Source of the DNA: Tissierellales bacterium
GTDB lineage: Bacteria; Bacillota; Clostridia; Tissierellales; VENL01
Assembly (NCBI GenBank): GCA_028280805.1
Contig: JANQLB010000023.1
Location: 44,013-108,012 of the forward strand
Length of the DNA stretch: 64,000 nucleotides
Direction of reading: 5' to 3'
Within the stretch, counting starts at the first letter, position 1; every line of letters begins with the position of its first letter. The notes below the pieces were generated by a model, which made no database searches, had not been told where the DNA came from, and saw only the letters and a program-made list of their open reading frames with translations. Both the position numbers and the translations under genes were made by a program. Shown piece by piece: positions 19,633 through 29,511 of this stretch.

Positions 19633-20193
19633 TTGTTTGTAGTAATTGGGTTAGGAAATCCCGGAAACAGATATAGAAAGACCAGGCATAACGTTGGCTT
19701 TGATACTATAGAATGTTTAGCAGAAACACATGACATAAAAATATCAAAAATTAAATACAAGTCTATATACGGTGAAGGAAGAATCGGTAATGAAAAGGTA
19801 CTTTTAGTAAAACCACAGACGTATATGAATAATAGCGGAATTTCAGCTTTTGAAATAATTAGATATTATAATATTCCGGTTGAAAATATCATTGTTATAT
19901 ATGATGATGTAGATATAGAATTTGGTACTCTAAGAGTTAGACCTAAAGGTAGTGCTGGTAGTCATAATGGTATGAAATCAATGATATACCATCTTCAAGA
20001 TGATGAATTTCCAAGGGTAAGAATTGGTGTTGGAAGTCCAGAAACTCATCAGGATTTAGCTAATTTTGTTTTAAGCGGTTTTAGCAAAGACGAAAGAGAA
20101 ATTATAGATATAACTATTAAAAAAGCATCACAAGCAGTAGAATCAATAATAACTAAAGGTATAAACAAAGCGATGAATGAATATAATGGATAA
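19633..20193 (+). CDS. pth: Peptidyl-tRNA hydrolase
   Basis: Hydrolyses peptidyl-tRNA released by stalled ribosomes. The 186 aa protein has VVIGLGNPGNRYRKTRHNVG (the His of RHNVGF is catalytic), KPQTYMNNSG and the DDVDIEFG and KGSAGSHNGM motifs. TTG at 19633 is chosen because it lies 9 nt after AAGGAG; an upstream TTG directly abuts that site. Called spoVC in Bacillus. Located 27 bp after prs, and followed by mfd. Confidence 0.96.
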   Translation: MFVVIGLGNPGNRYRKTRHNVGFDTIECLAETHDIKISKIKYKSIYGEGRIGNEKVLLVKPQTYMNNSGISAFEIIRYYNIPVENIIVIYDDVDIEFGTLRVRPKGSAGSHNGMKSMIYHLQDDEFPRVRIGVGSPETHQDLANFVLSGFSKDEREIIDITIKKASQAVESIITKGINKAMNEYNG

Positions 20194-20221
20194 TTAGGAA
20201 TGAAAATTAACTAAATTTTTA

Positions 20222-20246
20222 TAGCTCAGGGAGACAACCTGGGCTA
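20222..20246 (+). other. Short hairpin ahead of mfd
   Basis: TAGCTCAGG and CCTGGGCTA form a 9-bp stem with one G-U pair and a 7-nt loop. There is no T run. It may attenuate or protect the pth-mfd transcript. Confidence 0.35.
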
Positions 20247-20273
20247 GAGGTGTTTTGTAAGGAGTCGATTGAC

Positions 20274-23200
20274 GTGTCAAATATGTTTGTTGATAGTCTT
20301 AAAAATCTAAAATCATATAAAGAATTACTGGAAGGCATTAGTGAAGGAAAATCACCATTTTCTGCACAAGGGTTATCGCAGGAAAATATATCTCATATAG
20401 TAGCTGCATTAAACAAACATACCAATAGGCAGGTACTTTTGATAACTTATAATGAAATTCGTGCTAAACAGCTTATAGAAGATATAAAACTTTATATTAA
20501 AGAAAAAGCAAATATATTTCCTTCAAGAGAATTGGTTTTTTATGACATTCAAGCTCATAGTCATGAAATAACTAATGAGAGAATAAATGTTTTAAATAAT
20601 CTTAATAAAAATGATAATTTAGTTGTTGTTGCTTCAATAGAAGCAGTTTTAAATAAAATAATAGATCCTTTATTGTTTAAGAAGTATAAATTTACGCTTG
20701 AGTTTGGTCAGGTAATTGATTTAGAAGAAATATCTAAGAGATTTGATATTCTTGGTTACGAACGTGTTGATATTATAGAAGGTAAAGGACATTATTCTGT
20801 TAGAGGAGGAATAATCGACTTTTTTCCTGTAGGTACACTTACGCCTTATAGAATTGAATTATTTGACGATGAAATAGACTCGATAAGGAGTTTTGATGTT
20901 AAAACTCAAAGATCTATTGAAAACATAAAAAAAATTTCTGTAACTTTTGCAAATGAAATTATTATTGAGAATAATACTAAAGAAAATATGATAAAAGAAG
21001 TTGAGAATGATATTAATAAAGCAATTAAAAAAATGAAAAGAAAAAATAATGATATAGCATTAAACAGACTTACAGAAAAGTTTAATCATTATCTAGATAG
21101 AATGAAAAATGACTTAAGAATAGATAATATTGAAATGTTTATTCCTTATATTTCTAATACTAATTTTAGTATAATTGACTATTTAAGAGAAGATGCAATT
21201 GTGGTTATGGATGAAGTTAAAAGAATTAATGAAAGTGTAAAAGGATTAGAAGATGACTTTGTTAATAAATTTACAAACCTCTTTGAAAGTGGTGAAGTTT
21301 TACCAAATCAAGAAAGAGTATTTAATCTTTATGATGATATTCTTAATAGAATAAACAGCAAAATGTGTATTATCACAAGTAATATACTTAATAATACTGA
21401 TTATTTTAAGCCTAAGCAGATTACTAAATTTATCACTAAACAGATGCAGTCATTTCATGGTAATTTAGATTTTTTAGTTGAAGAATTAAAAAATTATATA
21501 TATAGGGGATATAAAGTTATAATTCTTTCAGGAGTTAAAGAAAAGGGAATAAGGCTTAAGGAAAGTTTAATTAACATGGGAGTAGCATGTAGTTTTATAG
21601 AAGATGCCGATACAGAAATAAAATCAAGTCAAATATTTATAACTGATGGTTCATTAGATAAGGGTTTTGAGTATCCTTCATTAAAATTTGCCATAATTAG
21701 CGATAAAGAAATTTTTAAAGTATCTAAAAAGAAAAGAAAAGCAACAAAAAGAAAAGATGCAGCAAAAATTGAAACATTTACTGATTTGAACTTTGGAGAT
21801 TATATTGTTCATGAAAATCATGGTATAGGTAAATATATAGGTATAGAACAGCTTAAAGTACAAGGTATTAAAAAGGACTATTTAACTATTAAATATCATG
21901 GAGAAGATAAACTTTACGTTCCTGTTGACCAAATGAATCTTATACAGAAATATATAGGTTCTGATGCTATAAAACCAAAGGTTAATAAGATGGGAAGCAG
22001 TGAATGGATAAAGACAAAAAATAATGCAAAGAAAGCTATTGAAGATATGGCAGAGGGATTAATAGAATTATATGCCAAAAGACAAATGGCTAAAGGTTTT
22101 TCTTTTTCTAAAGACCAGCCTTGGCAAAAGCAGTTTGAAGATATTTTTCCTTATGAAGAAACAAATGATCAGTTAAAATGTATAGAAGAAATAAAAATAG
22201 ATATGGAGAGACCAAGACCAATGGATAGGCTTTTATGCGGAGATGTTGGTTATGGAAAAACAGAAGTAGCTTTAAGAGCCGCATTTAAGTCTGTGCTTGA
22301 TAATAAGCAGGTAGCAATCTTAGTTCCTACAACAGTTTTAGCTCAACAACATTATAACACATTGGTTGAAAGATTTAGAGAGTTTCCGGTAAGAGTAGAA
22401 ATGCTTAGCAGATTTAGAACTCAAAGTCAGCAAAAAAATATTATAACTAAGCTTAAAAGCGGAACTATTGATATAGTTGTGGGTACTCATAGATTATTAT
22501 CTGAGGATATAAAGTTCTTTGATCTGGGTTTATTGATTGTTGATGAAGAACAAAGATTTGGAGTAAAACATAAAGAAGCATTAAAAAAATTAAAAGAAAC
22601 GGTAGATGTATTGACTCTTACAGCTACACCTATACCTAGAACTTTACATATGTCAATGATTGGAATTAGAGATATGAGCGTAATAGAAGAACCACCTGAA
22701 GAAAGGTATCCAGTTCAAACATATGTAGTAGAGCATAATAATCAGCTCATAAGAGATTCTATACTTAAAGAACTAAATAGAAGCGGGCAGATTTTTGTTG
22801 TTTATAATAGAGTAAAGGGAATACGTAAAATTGCTGCCGAGTTAAAGAAATTAGTGCCGGAGGCAAGAATTGCAGTAGGACATGGTCAAATGGGTGAAAG
22901 AGAATTAGAAAACGTAATGATAGATTTTTTAAATAAAGAGTTTGATGTATTAGTATGTACTACAATTATTGAAACCGGTTTAGATATTCCTAATGTAAAT
23001 ACAATTATAGTTTATGACTCGGACAACTTAGGATTATCTCAGTTATACCAGTTAAGAGGTAGGGTAGGACGTTCAAATAGACTTGCATTTGCTTACTTTA
23101 CATTTAAAAGAGATAAAGTATTATCTGAGGTTGCAGAAAAAAGATTGAAAGCTATTAAAGAATTTACAGAGTTTGGTTCAGGTTTTAAAATAGCTATGCG

Positions 23201-23807
23201 TGACTTAGAAATAAGGGGTGCAGGTAATCTGCTTGGACAGCAGCAGCACGGTCATATGGCTGCCATAGGATATGATTTATATGTTAAATATTTAGAAGAA
23301 ACAGTTAAGAAGATGAAGGGAGAAGTAAAGGAGGCACGTATTGATACAACTATAGAGTTAAATATAGATGGATATATACCAAATAAGTATATATCCAGTG
23401 AAGAACAAAAAATTGAAATGTATAAGAGGATTTCTTCAATTGAAAATAACGAGGAAAGTTTAGATGTAATAGAAGAACTTACTGATAGATTTGGAGATGT
23501 TCCTCTACAAGTTATGAATCTGATTAAAATATCATATATTAAGCTCCTTTGTCAAAAAGTAAAAATATTATCATTAACTCAGATTAATGGATATATCAAA
23601 TTTGAATTTAGAAGTATTGATGACGTTAATATTGAGTTAATAAACCATTTAAGCCTTAATTACTCTAGATCAATGACATTTGATTTATCAAGCACACCAA
23701 AATTTACTTATAGGTTAAGAAAAATTAAACAACAGGATATATTATTAGAAATTGAACAAATTATCAAAAAAATTAGTAGTTTTCATACTAAGCAAATTAA
23801 TATATAA
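20274..23807 (+). CDS. mfd: Transcription-repair coupling factor
   Basis: An ATP-driven translocase that removes RNA polymerase stalled at DNA lesions and recruits UvrA. The 1177 aa protein has the UvrB-homology N-terminal region, an RNA-polymerase-interaction domain (about 490-560, DYIVHENHGIGKYIGIE), then RecG-like helicase motifs: GDVGYGKTEVALRAAF (Walker A), DEEQRFG (motif II), TATPIPRTL (motif III), QLRGRVGRS (motif VI), and a C-terminal TRCF domain. GTG at 20274 lies 9 nt after TAAGGAG; the earlier GTG at 20250 lies ahead of that site. Confidence 0.96.
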   Translation: MSNMFVDSLKNLKSYKELLEGISEGKSPFSAQGLSQENISHIVAALNKHTNRQVLLITYNEIRAKQLIEDIKLYIKEKANIFPSRELVFYDIQAHSHEITNERINVLNNLNKNDNLVVVASIEAVLNKIIDPLLFKKYKFTLEFGQVIDLEEISKRFDILGYERVDIIEGKGHYSVRGGIIDFFPVGTLTPYRIELFDDEIDSIRSFDVKTQRSIENIKKISVTFANEIIIENNTKENMIKEVENDINKAIKKMKRKNNDIALNRLTEKFNHYLDRMKNDLRIDNIEMFIPYISNTNFSIIDYLREDAIVVMDEVKRINESVKGLEDDFVNKFTNLFESGEVLPNQERVFNLYDDILNRINSKMCIITSNILNNTDYFKPKQITKFITKQMQSFHGNLDFLVEELKNYIYRGYKVIILSGVKEKGIRLKESLINMGVACSFIEDADTEIKSSQIFITDGSLDKGFEYPSLKFAIISDKEIFKVSKKKRKATKRKDAAKIETFTDLNFGDYIVHENHGIGKYIGIEQLKVQGIKKDYLTIKYHGEDKLYVPVDQMNLIQKYIGSDAIKPKVNKMGSSEWIKTKNNAKKAIEDMAEGLIELYAKRQMAKGFSFSKDQPWQKQFEDIFPYEETNDQLKCIEEIKIDMERPRPMDRLLCGDVGYGKTEVALRAAFKSVLDNKQVAILVPTTVLAQQHYNTLVERFREFPVRVEMLSRFRTQSQQKNIITKLKSGTIDIVVGTHRLLSEDIKFFDLGLLIVDEEQRFGVKHKEALKKLKETVDVLTLTATPIPRTLHMSMIGIRDMSVIEEPPEERYPVQTYVVEHNNQLIRDSILKELNRSGQIFVVYNRVKGIRKIAAELKKLVPEARIAVGHGQMGERELENVMIDFLNKEFDVLVCTTIIETGLDIPNVNTIIVYDSDNLGLSQLYQLRGRVGRSNRLAFAYFTFKRDKVLSEVAEKRLKAIKEFTEFGSGFKIAMRDLEIRGAGNLLGQQQHGHMAAIGYDLYVKYLEETVKKMKGEVKEARIDTTIELNIDGYIPNKYISSEEQKIEMYKRISSIENNEESLDVIEELTDRFGDVPLQVMNLIKISYIKLLCQKVKILSLTQINGYIKFEFRSIDDVNIELINHLSLNYSRSMTFDLSSTPKFTYRLRKIKQQDILLEIEQIIKKISSFHTKQINI

Positions 23808-23858
23808 TGTAATTAAAGTGTTAGCTTATACGACTTAAAATAGAGGGAGAGGGTCTGA

Positions 23859-24788
23859 TTGGGTATTATAAAAAACAAATTTATTTTTATGTTAATTATA
23901 TTGATAGTATTTTCATTTTTAACAGGATGCACCTCTAAAGATGATCTTGCTGCTAAAGTTAATGATGAGGTTATAACTAATATGGAGCTTGAAATACATT
24001 TTAATATAAACAAAATGGTTCTAGAGTCTACGATGGTGGGTCCGGATTATTGGACAAAGGAAAGAGAAGATGGTAAAATTAATGAAGATGCAATGAGAGA
24101 AGCTGTTCTACAGGTTCTTATTAGAGAAAAATTACAGATAAAGGAAGCGGAAAAAAAGGGAATTATAGCAAATGAAGAAGAAATACAAAATAGAATAAAC
24201 GAGATGAAAGAAGTAAGCGGTGGAGAGGAAAATTTTAAAAGGTATTTGCATCAATATGGAGTTTCTGAAGAAAATATTGAAGATGTCATTATAAGAGTAA
24301 TCATCTTAGGTAAATATAGAAATAGTATTATTTCAGAGTTAGCTATAACGGAAGAAAATCTTCGTCAATTTTTTAATGAAAATAAAGAAAATTTTATAAA
24401 GGTAAAAACAAGACATATTTTAGTATCGACTGAAGAAGAAGCAAGAGAAATAATTGAAGAATTAAATGAAGGAAAAGATTTTAGTGAGTTAGCAGAACAA
24501 AAATCTATTGCCCCTAATGCAGCTATGGGGGGGATGTTAGATTATTTTATTATGGGCCAAGTAATTAATGAATATGAAGAAGTTGCCTTTTCTTTAGAAG
24601 TTGAAAATATAAGTGAGCCGGTTAAGACAGATGATGGTTATTACATTATACAATTAATTGAAAAAATAGAAGAATTTGAAGATTTAAAAGAACAAGTAAA
24701 TGCTAAGTATGAAGAAAAGAAGTTTAATGATAAAATTGAAGAGTTAAAATCTAAAGCTGATATAAAGATTTACTCACAAGAAGAATAA
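23859..24788 (+). CDS. PrsA/SurA-like foldase lipoprotein (parvulin domain)
   Basis: A 309 aa predicted membrane-anchored lipoprotein. The signal peptide ends at lipobox LTGC (Cys about 24). A SurA-like N-terminal helical region (AAKVNDEVITNMELE) precedes a parvulin peptidyl-prolyl isomerase domain (about 183-280; KVKTRHILVSTEEEA, FSELAEQKS, MLDYFIMGQ, GYYIIQLIEK). It assists folding of exported proteins outside the membrane. TTG start after GGGAGAGGG. It lies between mfd and spoVT, as PrsA-like genes do in several clostridia. Confidence 0.88.
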   Translation: MGIIKNKFIFMLIILIVFSFLTGCTSKDDLAAKVNDEVITNMELEIHFNINKMVLESTMVGPDYWTKEREDGKINEDAMREAVLQVLIREKLQIKEAEKKGIIANEEEIQNRINEMKEVSGGEENFKRYLHQYGVSEENIEDVIIRVIILGKYRNSIISELAITEENLRQFFNENKENFIKVKTRHILVSTEEEAREIIEELNEGKDFSELAEQKSIAPNAAMGGMLDYFIMGQVINEYEEVAFSLEVENISEPVKTDDGYYIIQLIEKIEEFEDLKEQVNAKYEEKKFNDKIEELKSKADIKIYSQEE

Positions 24789-24820
24789 AAAGATATAATA
24801 TTAACTAATACTAATGGAGG

Positions 24821-24852
24821 TAAGTGTAATTATATTACATTTATCTCTTTTT
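24821..24852 (+). terminator. Terminator after the foldase gene
   Basis: AAGTGTAAT at 24821-24829 pairs with ATTACATTT at 24833-24841 (one G-U), followed by ATCTCTTTTTTATTT. Confidence 0.6.
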
Positions 24853-24917
24853 TATTTAGCAACTTAATAACAAATCGTAAAACTTTTTTATTTTCTTTGA
24901 GCTTATTTGCCATTGGT

Positions 24918-24947
24918 GTATAAAATATTCTTTAAAGTAAAATAATA
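24918..24947 (+). promoter_or_regulatory. Candidate SigF/SigG promoter of spoVT
   Basis: GTATA at 24918-24922 fits the -35 consensus gHATR. AATAATA at 24941-24947 fits cATWHTA in 6 of 7 positions. The spacer is 18 nt, within the accepted range. spoVT is forespore-expressed in Bacillus, which agrees, but AT-rich DNA gives chance matches. Confidence 0.45.
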
Positions 24948-24992
24948 ATTACACAATGATATTTATTAATCATTAATTTAGGAGGGAAAAAA

Positions 24993-25544
24993 ATGAAAGC
25001 CACTGGAATAGTTAGAAGGATTGATGACTTAGGTAGAGTAGTAATTCCTAAGGAAATCAGACGTACCCTTAGAATTAGGGAAGGTGACCCTTTGGAGATA
25101 TTTACTGACAGAGAAGGTGAAGTAATCTTAAAGAAATACTCTCCAATAGGAGAATTAAGCGAATTTGCCAATGAATATGCAGAAGCACTGTATGAATCAG
25201 TGGGTCATATAGCTATTATTTCTGATAGAGATACAATAGTTGCAGTGGCAGGTGGACCTAAAAAAGAGTATATGGATCAGAGAATAAGTTCTGAGCTGGA
25301 AAAATTCATTGAAGCAAAAGATATTTATACTGCTTCGGGAGCTAATAAACCAATTAGAATAGCCAATGAAGACTTCGGCAATGATACATATACTAGTCAA
25401 GTTATAGCCCCTGTAGTGACGCAAGGAGACCCCATAGGAGCAGTAATATTAGTATCTAAAAAGCCAGAATTAAAAATGGGAGAGTTAGAAGTAAAGCTTG
25501 CTGAAACAGCAGCCAGCTTCTTATCAAAGCAAATGGAGCATTAG
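24993..25544 (+). CDS. spoVT: Stage V sporulation regulator SpoVT
   Basis: A 183 aa forespore transcription factor. The AbrB-like swapped-hairpin DNA-binding domain occupies 1-50 (KATGIVRRIDDLGRVVIPKE, RIREGDPLEIF) and a GAF-like domain about 55-180. In Bacillus it tunes SigG-dependent genes. ATG with AGGAGGG upstream. It is flanked by terminators, so it can be expressed by itself; a SigF/G-like promoter is visible upstream. Confidence 0.96.
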   Translation: MKATGIVRRIDDLGRVVIPKEIRRTLRIREGDPLEIFTDREGEVILKKYSPIGELSEFANEYAEALYESVGHIAIISDRDTIVAVAGGPKKEYMDQRISSELEKFIEAKDIYTASGANKPIRIANEDFGNDTYTSQVIAPVVTQGDPIGAVILVSKKPELKMGELEVKLAETAASFLSKQMEH

Positions 25545-25551
25545 CTAAAAT

Positions 25552-25583
25552 ATAGTCTACCTTTGGTAGGCTATATTATTTTA
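25552..25583 (+). terminator. Terminator of spoVT
   Basis: ATAGTCTACC at 25552-25561 pairs with GGTAGGCTAT at 25565-25574 (one G-U), followed by ATTATTTTA. Confidence 0.75.
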
Positions 25584-25661
25584 AAGAAACTATTTATTAC
25601 AACTGCCCATTTTGATATAATAAAATCATTGACATTGTAATTTCAAATGGGAGGTTAACTT

Positions 25662-27272
25662 ATGACAAAAGAAAATTTTCTTAAAGGAGCTGCAATACTA
25701 GGGATAGCTGGAATTGTAGTTAAAGTATTAGGGGCGGTTTATCGTATCCCCTTAGTAAACATAATTTCATCAGATGGAATGGGATATTATCAGACTTCTT
25801 ATCCTTTATATACATTATTGTTAACTATATCAACTGCTGGTTTTCCTACAGCTGTAGCAAAACTTGTTTCAGAAAAAAGAGCTTTAGGTAACTATAAAGG
25901 AGCTCATAGGGTTTTTAAGATTTCCTTTTTTGGAATGACTTTAATTGGAATAATCACATCAGTTTTTATTTATTTTAATGCACGGACAATTGTTTTATTA
26001 ATTGAAAATAATAAGGCATATTACTCTTTAATTGCATTAGCACCTGCACTATTATTTGTACCAATAATGTCATCTTTTAGAGGATATTTTCAAGGTACTC
26101 AGAGTATGACTCAAACAGCAGTATCTCAGGTTGTAGAACAATTATTTAGGGTAGGTGTAGGTCTGTTCTTAGCTTATTATTTACTTGACATGGGACTGCC
26201 TGAGGCAGCAGGAGGGGCAGCTTTTGGAGCTTCAGCAGGAGCTATAGTAGGTACTATAGTAATTATTATAATGTATATGTTAAACAGACCTAAAATGAGA
26301 AAAGAAATTAAAAAAAGTGCAAATTATAAGTTAGATAGTGTTGGAGTTATCCTAAAAAGATTATTGTCTATAGCAATACCAATAACCATAGGAGCAGCAA
26401 TAGTTCCTATTATGAACAATATAGATGTTATTATTGTTTTAAGGAGACTTACAGCCATTGGTTTTACACAGGGTGAGGCAAATGCTCTTTTTGGGCAGCT
26501 TGGTGGAATGGCTCAAACGTTGATTAATTTTCCGCAAGTGTTTTCTATGGCTTTAGTAATGAGTATTGTTCCGGCTATAGCTCATGCTTCAACTAGAAAG
26601 AATTATGAAGGGATTAGACAGATAACTAAATCAGGAGTTAGAGTTACGATATTAATTGGATTACCAGCTTCTTTAGGTCTTTTTATATTATCAACTCCTA
26701 TCATAAAACTGTTATATTTTAGTGAAGATTTAGAAACTTTAATAAGCACTGGTCAAATACTACAGATTCTAGCTTTTAGTGTTATATTTTTAACTTTAGT
26801 TCAGTCTTTAACAGCTGTACTACAGGGTATGGGAAAAACCATTATTCCTGTTAGAAATTTAGCTATTGGAGCTGTAGTTAAAACAATAGTAACCTTTACT
26901 TTAGTTGGTATTGTTGAAATAAACGTAAGAGGGGCTGCAATAGGAACAGTATGTGCATATATGACTGCTTCTATACTAAACTTTATAGCTGTTAAACGTT
27001 ACACGAAAACTACCTTTAATTTTGTTGATATCCTATTAAAACCTGTAATATCGGTAATAATTATGACCATAACTGTTTGGTGTTCATACACGTTTATTTA
27101 CCCTATTCTTGGAGGTAGTATAGCAACAGTTATAGCTATATTTATAGGAGGAGTAGTTTATGGTTTAGCGTTATTACTTTTAGGCAGCTTAACTACTAGG
27201 GATTTTGAGCTTTTACCAAAGGGAGATAAACTTGCAAAAATATTAAAATCAATGAAGCTTCTTAGAAAGTAA
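25662..27272 (+). CDS. SpoVB/MurJ-like polysaccharide (lipid II) flippase
   Basis: A 536 aa membrane protein of the MOP/MVF flippase superfamily with about fourteen hydrophobic segments. It opens with FLKGAAILGIAGIVVKVLGA and RIPLVNIISSDGMGYYQTSY, typical of the SpoVB/YabM group, and has the AVLQGMGKT signature in the second half. The Bacillus gene at this locus is yabM; the family includes lipid II flippases. Located between spoVT and the mazG-type gene exactly as in Bacillus. ATG follows GGGAGG. Confidence 0.88.
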   Translation: MTKENFLKGAAILGIAGIVVKVLGAVYRIPLVNIISSDGMGYYQTSYPLYTLLLTISTAGFPTAVAKLVSEKRALGNYKGAHRVFKISFFGMTLIGIITSVFIYFNARTIVLLIENNKAYYSLIALAPALLFVPIMSSFRGYFQGTQSMTQTAVSQVVEQLFRVGVGLFLAYYLLDMGLPEAAGGAAFGASAGAIVGTIVIIIMYMLNRPKMRKEIKKSANYKLDSVGVILKRLLSIAIPITIGAAIVPIMNNIDVIIVLRRLTAIGFTQGEANALFGQLGGMAQTLINFPQVFSMALVMSIVPAIAHASTRKNYEGIRQITKSGVRVTILIGLPASLGLFILSTPIIKLLYFSEDLETLISTGQILQILAFSVIFLTLVQSLTAVLQGMGKTIIPVRNLAIGAVVKTIVTFTLVGIVEINVRGAAIGTVCAYMTASILNFIAVKRYTKTTFNFVDILLKPVISVIIMTITVWCSYTFIYPILGGSIATVIAIFIGGVVYGLALLLLGSLTTRDFELLPKGDKLAKILKSMKLLRK

Positions 27273-27306
27273 ACATATAAAGGTACAGTGTTTGGAGGTT
27301 AGTATA

Positions 27307-28770
27307 ATGGATAAAATTACAGTTATAGGACTTGGTCCGGGAGATGTGGGTTCTTTAACCTTACAAGCAGTAGAATATATCTCTAATGGGGACAAAGTAT
27401 TTCTAAGAACTAAGGAGCATCCTACAGTAAATTTTTTTAAAGATAAAAATATCAGCTACAAATCTTATGACTATGTATATGAACAAGAGGACAATCTTGA
27501 TGATGTATATAAAATTATAACTAAAGACTTATTGCAATCTGTTAAAAAATACGGTAAAATAAATTATTGTGTACCGGGAAATCCTATTCTTGGAGAAAAA
27601 ACAGTTTCAATGTTAATTAATCTTAAAGAGAAAGGCGAATTAGAACTAGAAATGGTATCCGGTATGAGTTTTATTGAGTCTGTTATAGTGTCGCTTAATA
27701 TAGATATAATGAATGGATTTAAGGTTATAGACGGATTAGAATTTAGTGAAGTTGATTTAGACATTAACTCACACAATATAATTGCCCATGTTTATAATAA
27801 AGAATTGGCAGCAGATGCAAAGCTAAAAATAAGTGAACTATATGGAGATCAGTATGAAGTTGTTGTAATAAAGTCAGCAGGAATAAAATCTCACGAAAAA
27901 ATAGTTAAGATACCTGTACACAAATTAGATAAACTTGAATGGATTGACCATTTAACAAGTATATTTATTGCTAAAAAGGGAGAAAATCATAAAAATCTCT
28001 ATGATATGAATAATTTAATAATGATTATGGAAAAATTAAGAAGTGAAAAGGGTTGTAAGTGGGATATTAAGCAAACTCATCAATCATTAAGAGAATATTT
28101 AATAGAAGAAGCATATGAAGTTGTAGATGCGATTGATAAAGAAGATATTGATTTACTGTGTGAGGAGTTAGGTGACTTAATTCTTCAAGTAGTTTTTCAT
28201 AGTCAGATAGCTAAAGAGGAAGGTTATTTTAACATATGGGATGTTTTAAGCGGTTTATGTAATAAACTTATTTTTAGGCATCCGCATGTGTTTGGCGAAG
28301 TTGAAGTTAAAAATGATAAAGAAGCAATCAACAGCTGGAATAATATGAAAGATAAAGAGAAAAATATCTCTACTTATACTCAAAGATTAAGAAAAGTTAC
28401 AAAAGGCTTGCCATCTTTACTTAGAAGTTATAAAATACAAGAAAGGGCAGCTGATGTTGGATTTGATTGGAATAATATATCCGGAGCCTTTTCTAAAATG
28501 GAAGAAGAGCTTCTTGAAGTAAAGGAAGTTTACAAAGGAGTTGATAAACTCAGAATAGAAGAAGAATTAGGTGATTTATTATTTGCAGTCGTAAATGTGT
28601 GTAGATTTGTAAATGTAAATCCAGAAGCTGCTTTAAGTATCACTATCAATAAATTTATTAATAGATTTGAATATATTGAAAAGCAGTCACAATTATTAGG
28701 TAAAGATTTAAATGACATGACATTGGAAGAAATGGATAAACTTTGGCAAAATGCCAAGATACATAAATGA
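27307..28770 (+). CDS. mazG: Tetrapyrrole methylase-fold / MazG fusion protein (YabN)
   Basis: A 487 aa two-domain protein. The N-terminal domain (about 1-220) has the tetrapyrrole-methylase glycine loop VIGLGPGDVGSLTLQA. The C-terminal MazG part is duplicated, with metal-binding helices EELGDLILQVVFHS and EELGDLLFAVVNV. MazG hydrolyses nucleoside triphosphates, preventing misincorporation; the methylase substrate is unknown. ATG at 27307 has TTGGAGGT 8 nt upstream. Same position as yabN in Bacillus. Confidence 0.94.
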   Translation: MDKITVIGLGPGDVGSLTLQAVEYISNGDKVFLRTKEHPTVNFFKDKNISYKSYDYVYEQEDNLDDVYKIITKDLLQSVKKYGKINYCVPGNPILGEKTVSMLINLKEKGELELEMVSGMSFIESVIVSLNIDIMNGFKVIDGLEFSEVDLDINSHNIIAHVYNKELAADAKLKISELYGDQYEVVVIKSAGIKSHEKIVKIPVHKLDKLEWIDHLTSIFIAKKGENHKNLYDMNNLIMIMEKLRSEKGCKWDIKQTHQSLREYLIEEAYEVVDAIDKEDIDLLCEELGDLILQVVFHSQIAKEEGYFNIWDVLSGLCNKLIFRHPHVFGEVEVKNDKEAINSWNNMKDKEKNISTYTQRLRKVTKGLPSLLRSYKIQERAADVGFDWNNISGAFSKMEEELLEVKEVYKGVDKLRIEEELGDLLFAVVNVCRFVNVNPEAALSITINKFINRFEYIEKQSQLLGKDLNDMTLEEMDKLWQNAKIHK

Positions 28771-28876
28771 TGTCATAAAAAATTAGTTTTAAAAGAAGGA
28801 TTTTACAAAATAACATAGAATATGTTTATACGTATTGATTTTTAAACAATTTTAAGAAAACAAGGAGGTTTTTTTG

Positions 28877-29155
28877 ATGAACAAAGCTAGTTTAGTTTCT
28901 GCTATGGCAGAAAAGAGTGGATTAACTAAGAAGGATGCAGAAAGTGCATTAAATGCATTCATGAAAAGTGTTGAAGAAGCACTTGTAAAAGAAGAAAAGG
29001 TGCAATTAGTAGGATTTGGAACTTTTGAGGTAAGACACAGAAAAGCTAGAGAAGGTAGAAATCCAAGAAATCCAGAGCAAGTTATAAAGATTCCTGCTTC
29101 TAAAGCTCCAGTATTTAAAGCTGGTAAAACTTTAAAAGAATCTGTTAATGAGTAG
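28877..29155 (+). CDS. hup: DNA-binding protein HU
   Basis: A 92 aa histone-like protein. The motif GFGTFEVRHRKAREGRNPRN (about 46-65) is the HU/IHF signature forming the DNA-bending arms. It binds DNA non-specifically as a dimer in the nucleoid. The ATG at 28877 is preferred over an adjacent TTG; the ribosome site is AAGGAGG. A strong terminator follows. The insertion of hup between yabN and rqcP is common in clostridia but not in Bacillus subtilis. Confidence 0.97.
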   Translation: MNKASLVSAMAEKSGLTKKDAESALNAFMKSVEEALVKEEKVQLVGFGTFEVRHRKAREGRNPRNPEQVIKIPASKAPVFKAGKTLKESVNE

Positions 29156-29160
29156 AAAAG

Positions 29161-29184
29161 TCAGGTCATAGACCTGATTTTTTT
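29161..29184 (+). terminator. Terminator of hup
   Basis: TCAGGTC-ATA-GACCTGA (29161-29177) followed by seven T residues. Confidence 0.93.
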
Positions 29185-29207
29185 ATTAATAGCGAGAGGA
29201 TGATTTT

Positions 29208-29447
29208 ATGAGAATAGATAAGTTTCTAAAAAATTCAAGAATTATTAAAAGAAGAAGTATAGCTAAAGAAGCTTGTGAAACTGGCAGAGTATTAATTAAT
29301 GGTAAGGAAGCTAAGCCGGGAAGTGAAGTATCTATAGGAGATTTAGTTGAGATTAATTTTGGAAACAGCTCAATGAAGATTGAGGTAGAAAAAATACTAG
29401 ATCATGTCCCTAAAGATAAAGCTCCGGAACTTTATAAAGTCTTATAA
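29208..29447 (+). CDS. rqcP: S4-domain ribosome quality-control protein RqcP
   Basis: A 79 aa protein that is almost entirely an S4 RNA-binding domain (MRIDKFLKNSRIIKRRSIAK, then ETGRVLINGKEAKPGSEV). It corresponds to YabO/RqcP, which binds stalled 50S subunits together with RqcH and supports alanine tailing of nascent chains. AGAGGATG precedes the ATG. It lies between hup and yabP, matching the Bacillus order. Confidence 0.94.
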   Translation: MRIDKFLKNSRIIKRRSIAKEACETGRVLINGKEAKPGSEVSIGDLVEINFGNSSMKIEVEKILDHVPKDKAPELYKVL

Positions 29448-29452
29448 GTATA

Positions 29453-29479
29453 TCTCTCTGTATTATGCAGAGGGATTTT
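29453..29479 (+). terminator. Weak terminator after rqcP
   Basis: TCTCTCTG at 29453-29460 pairs with CAGAGGGA at 29468-29475 with one mismatch, followed by TTTTT. Readthrough to yabP is possible. Confidence 0.55.
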
Positions 29480-29511
29480 TACTTTAGCTGTAGAAATAAA
29501 CAGTAATAAAT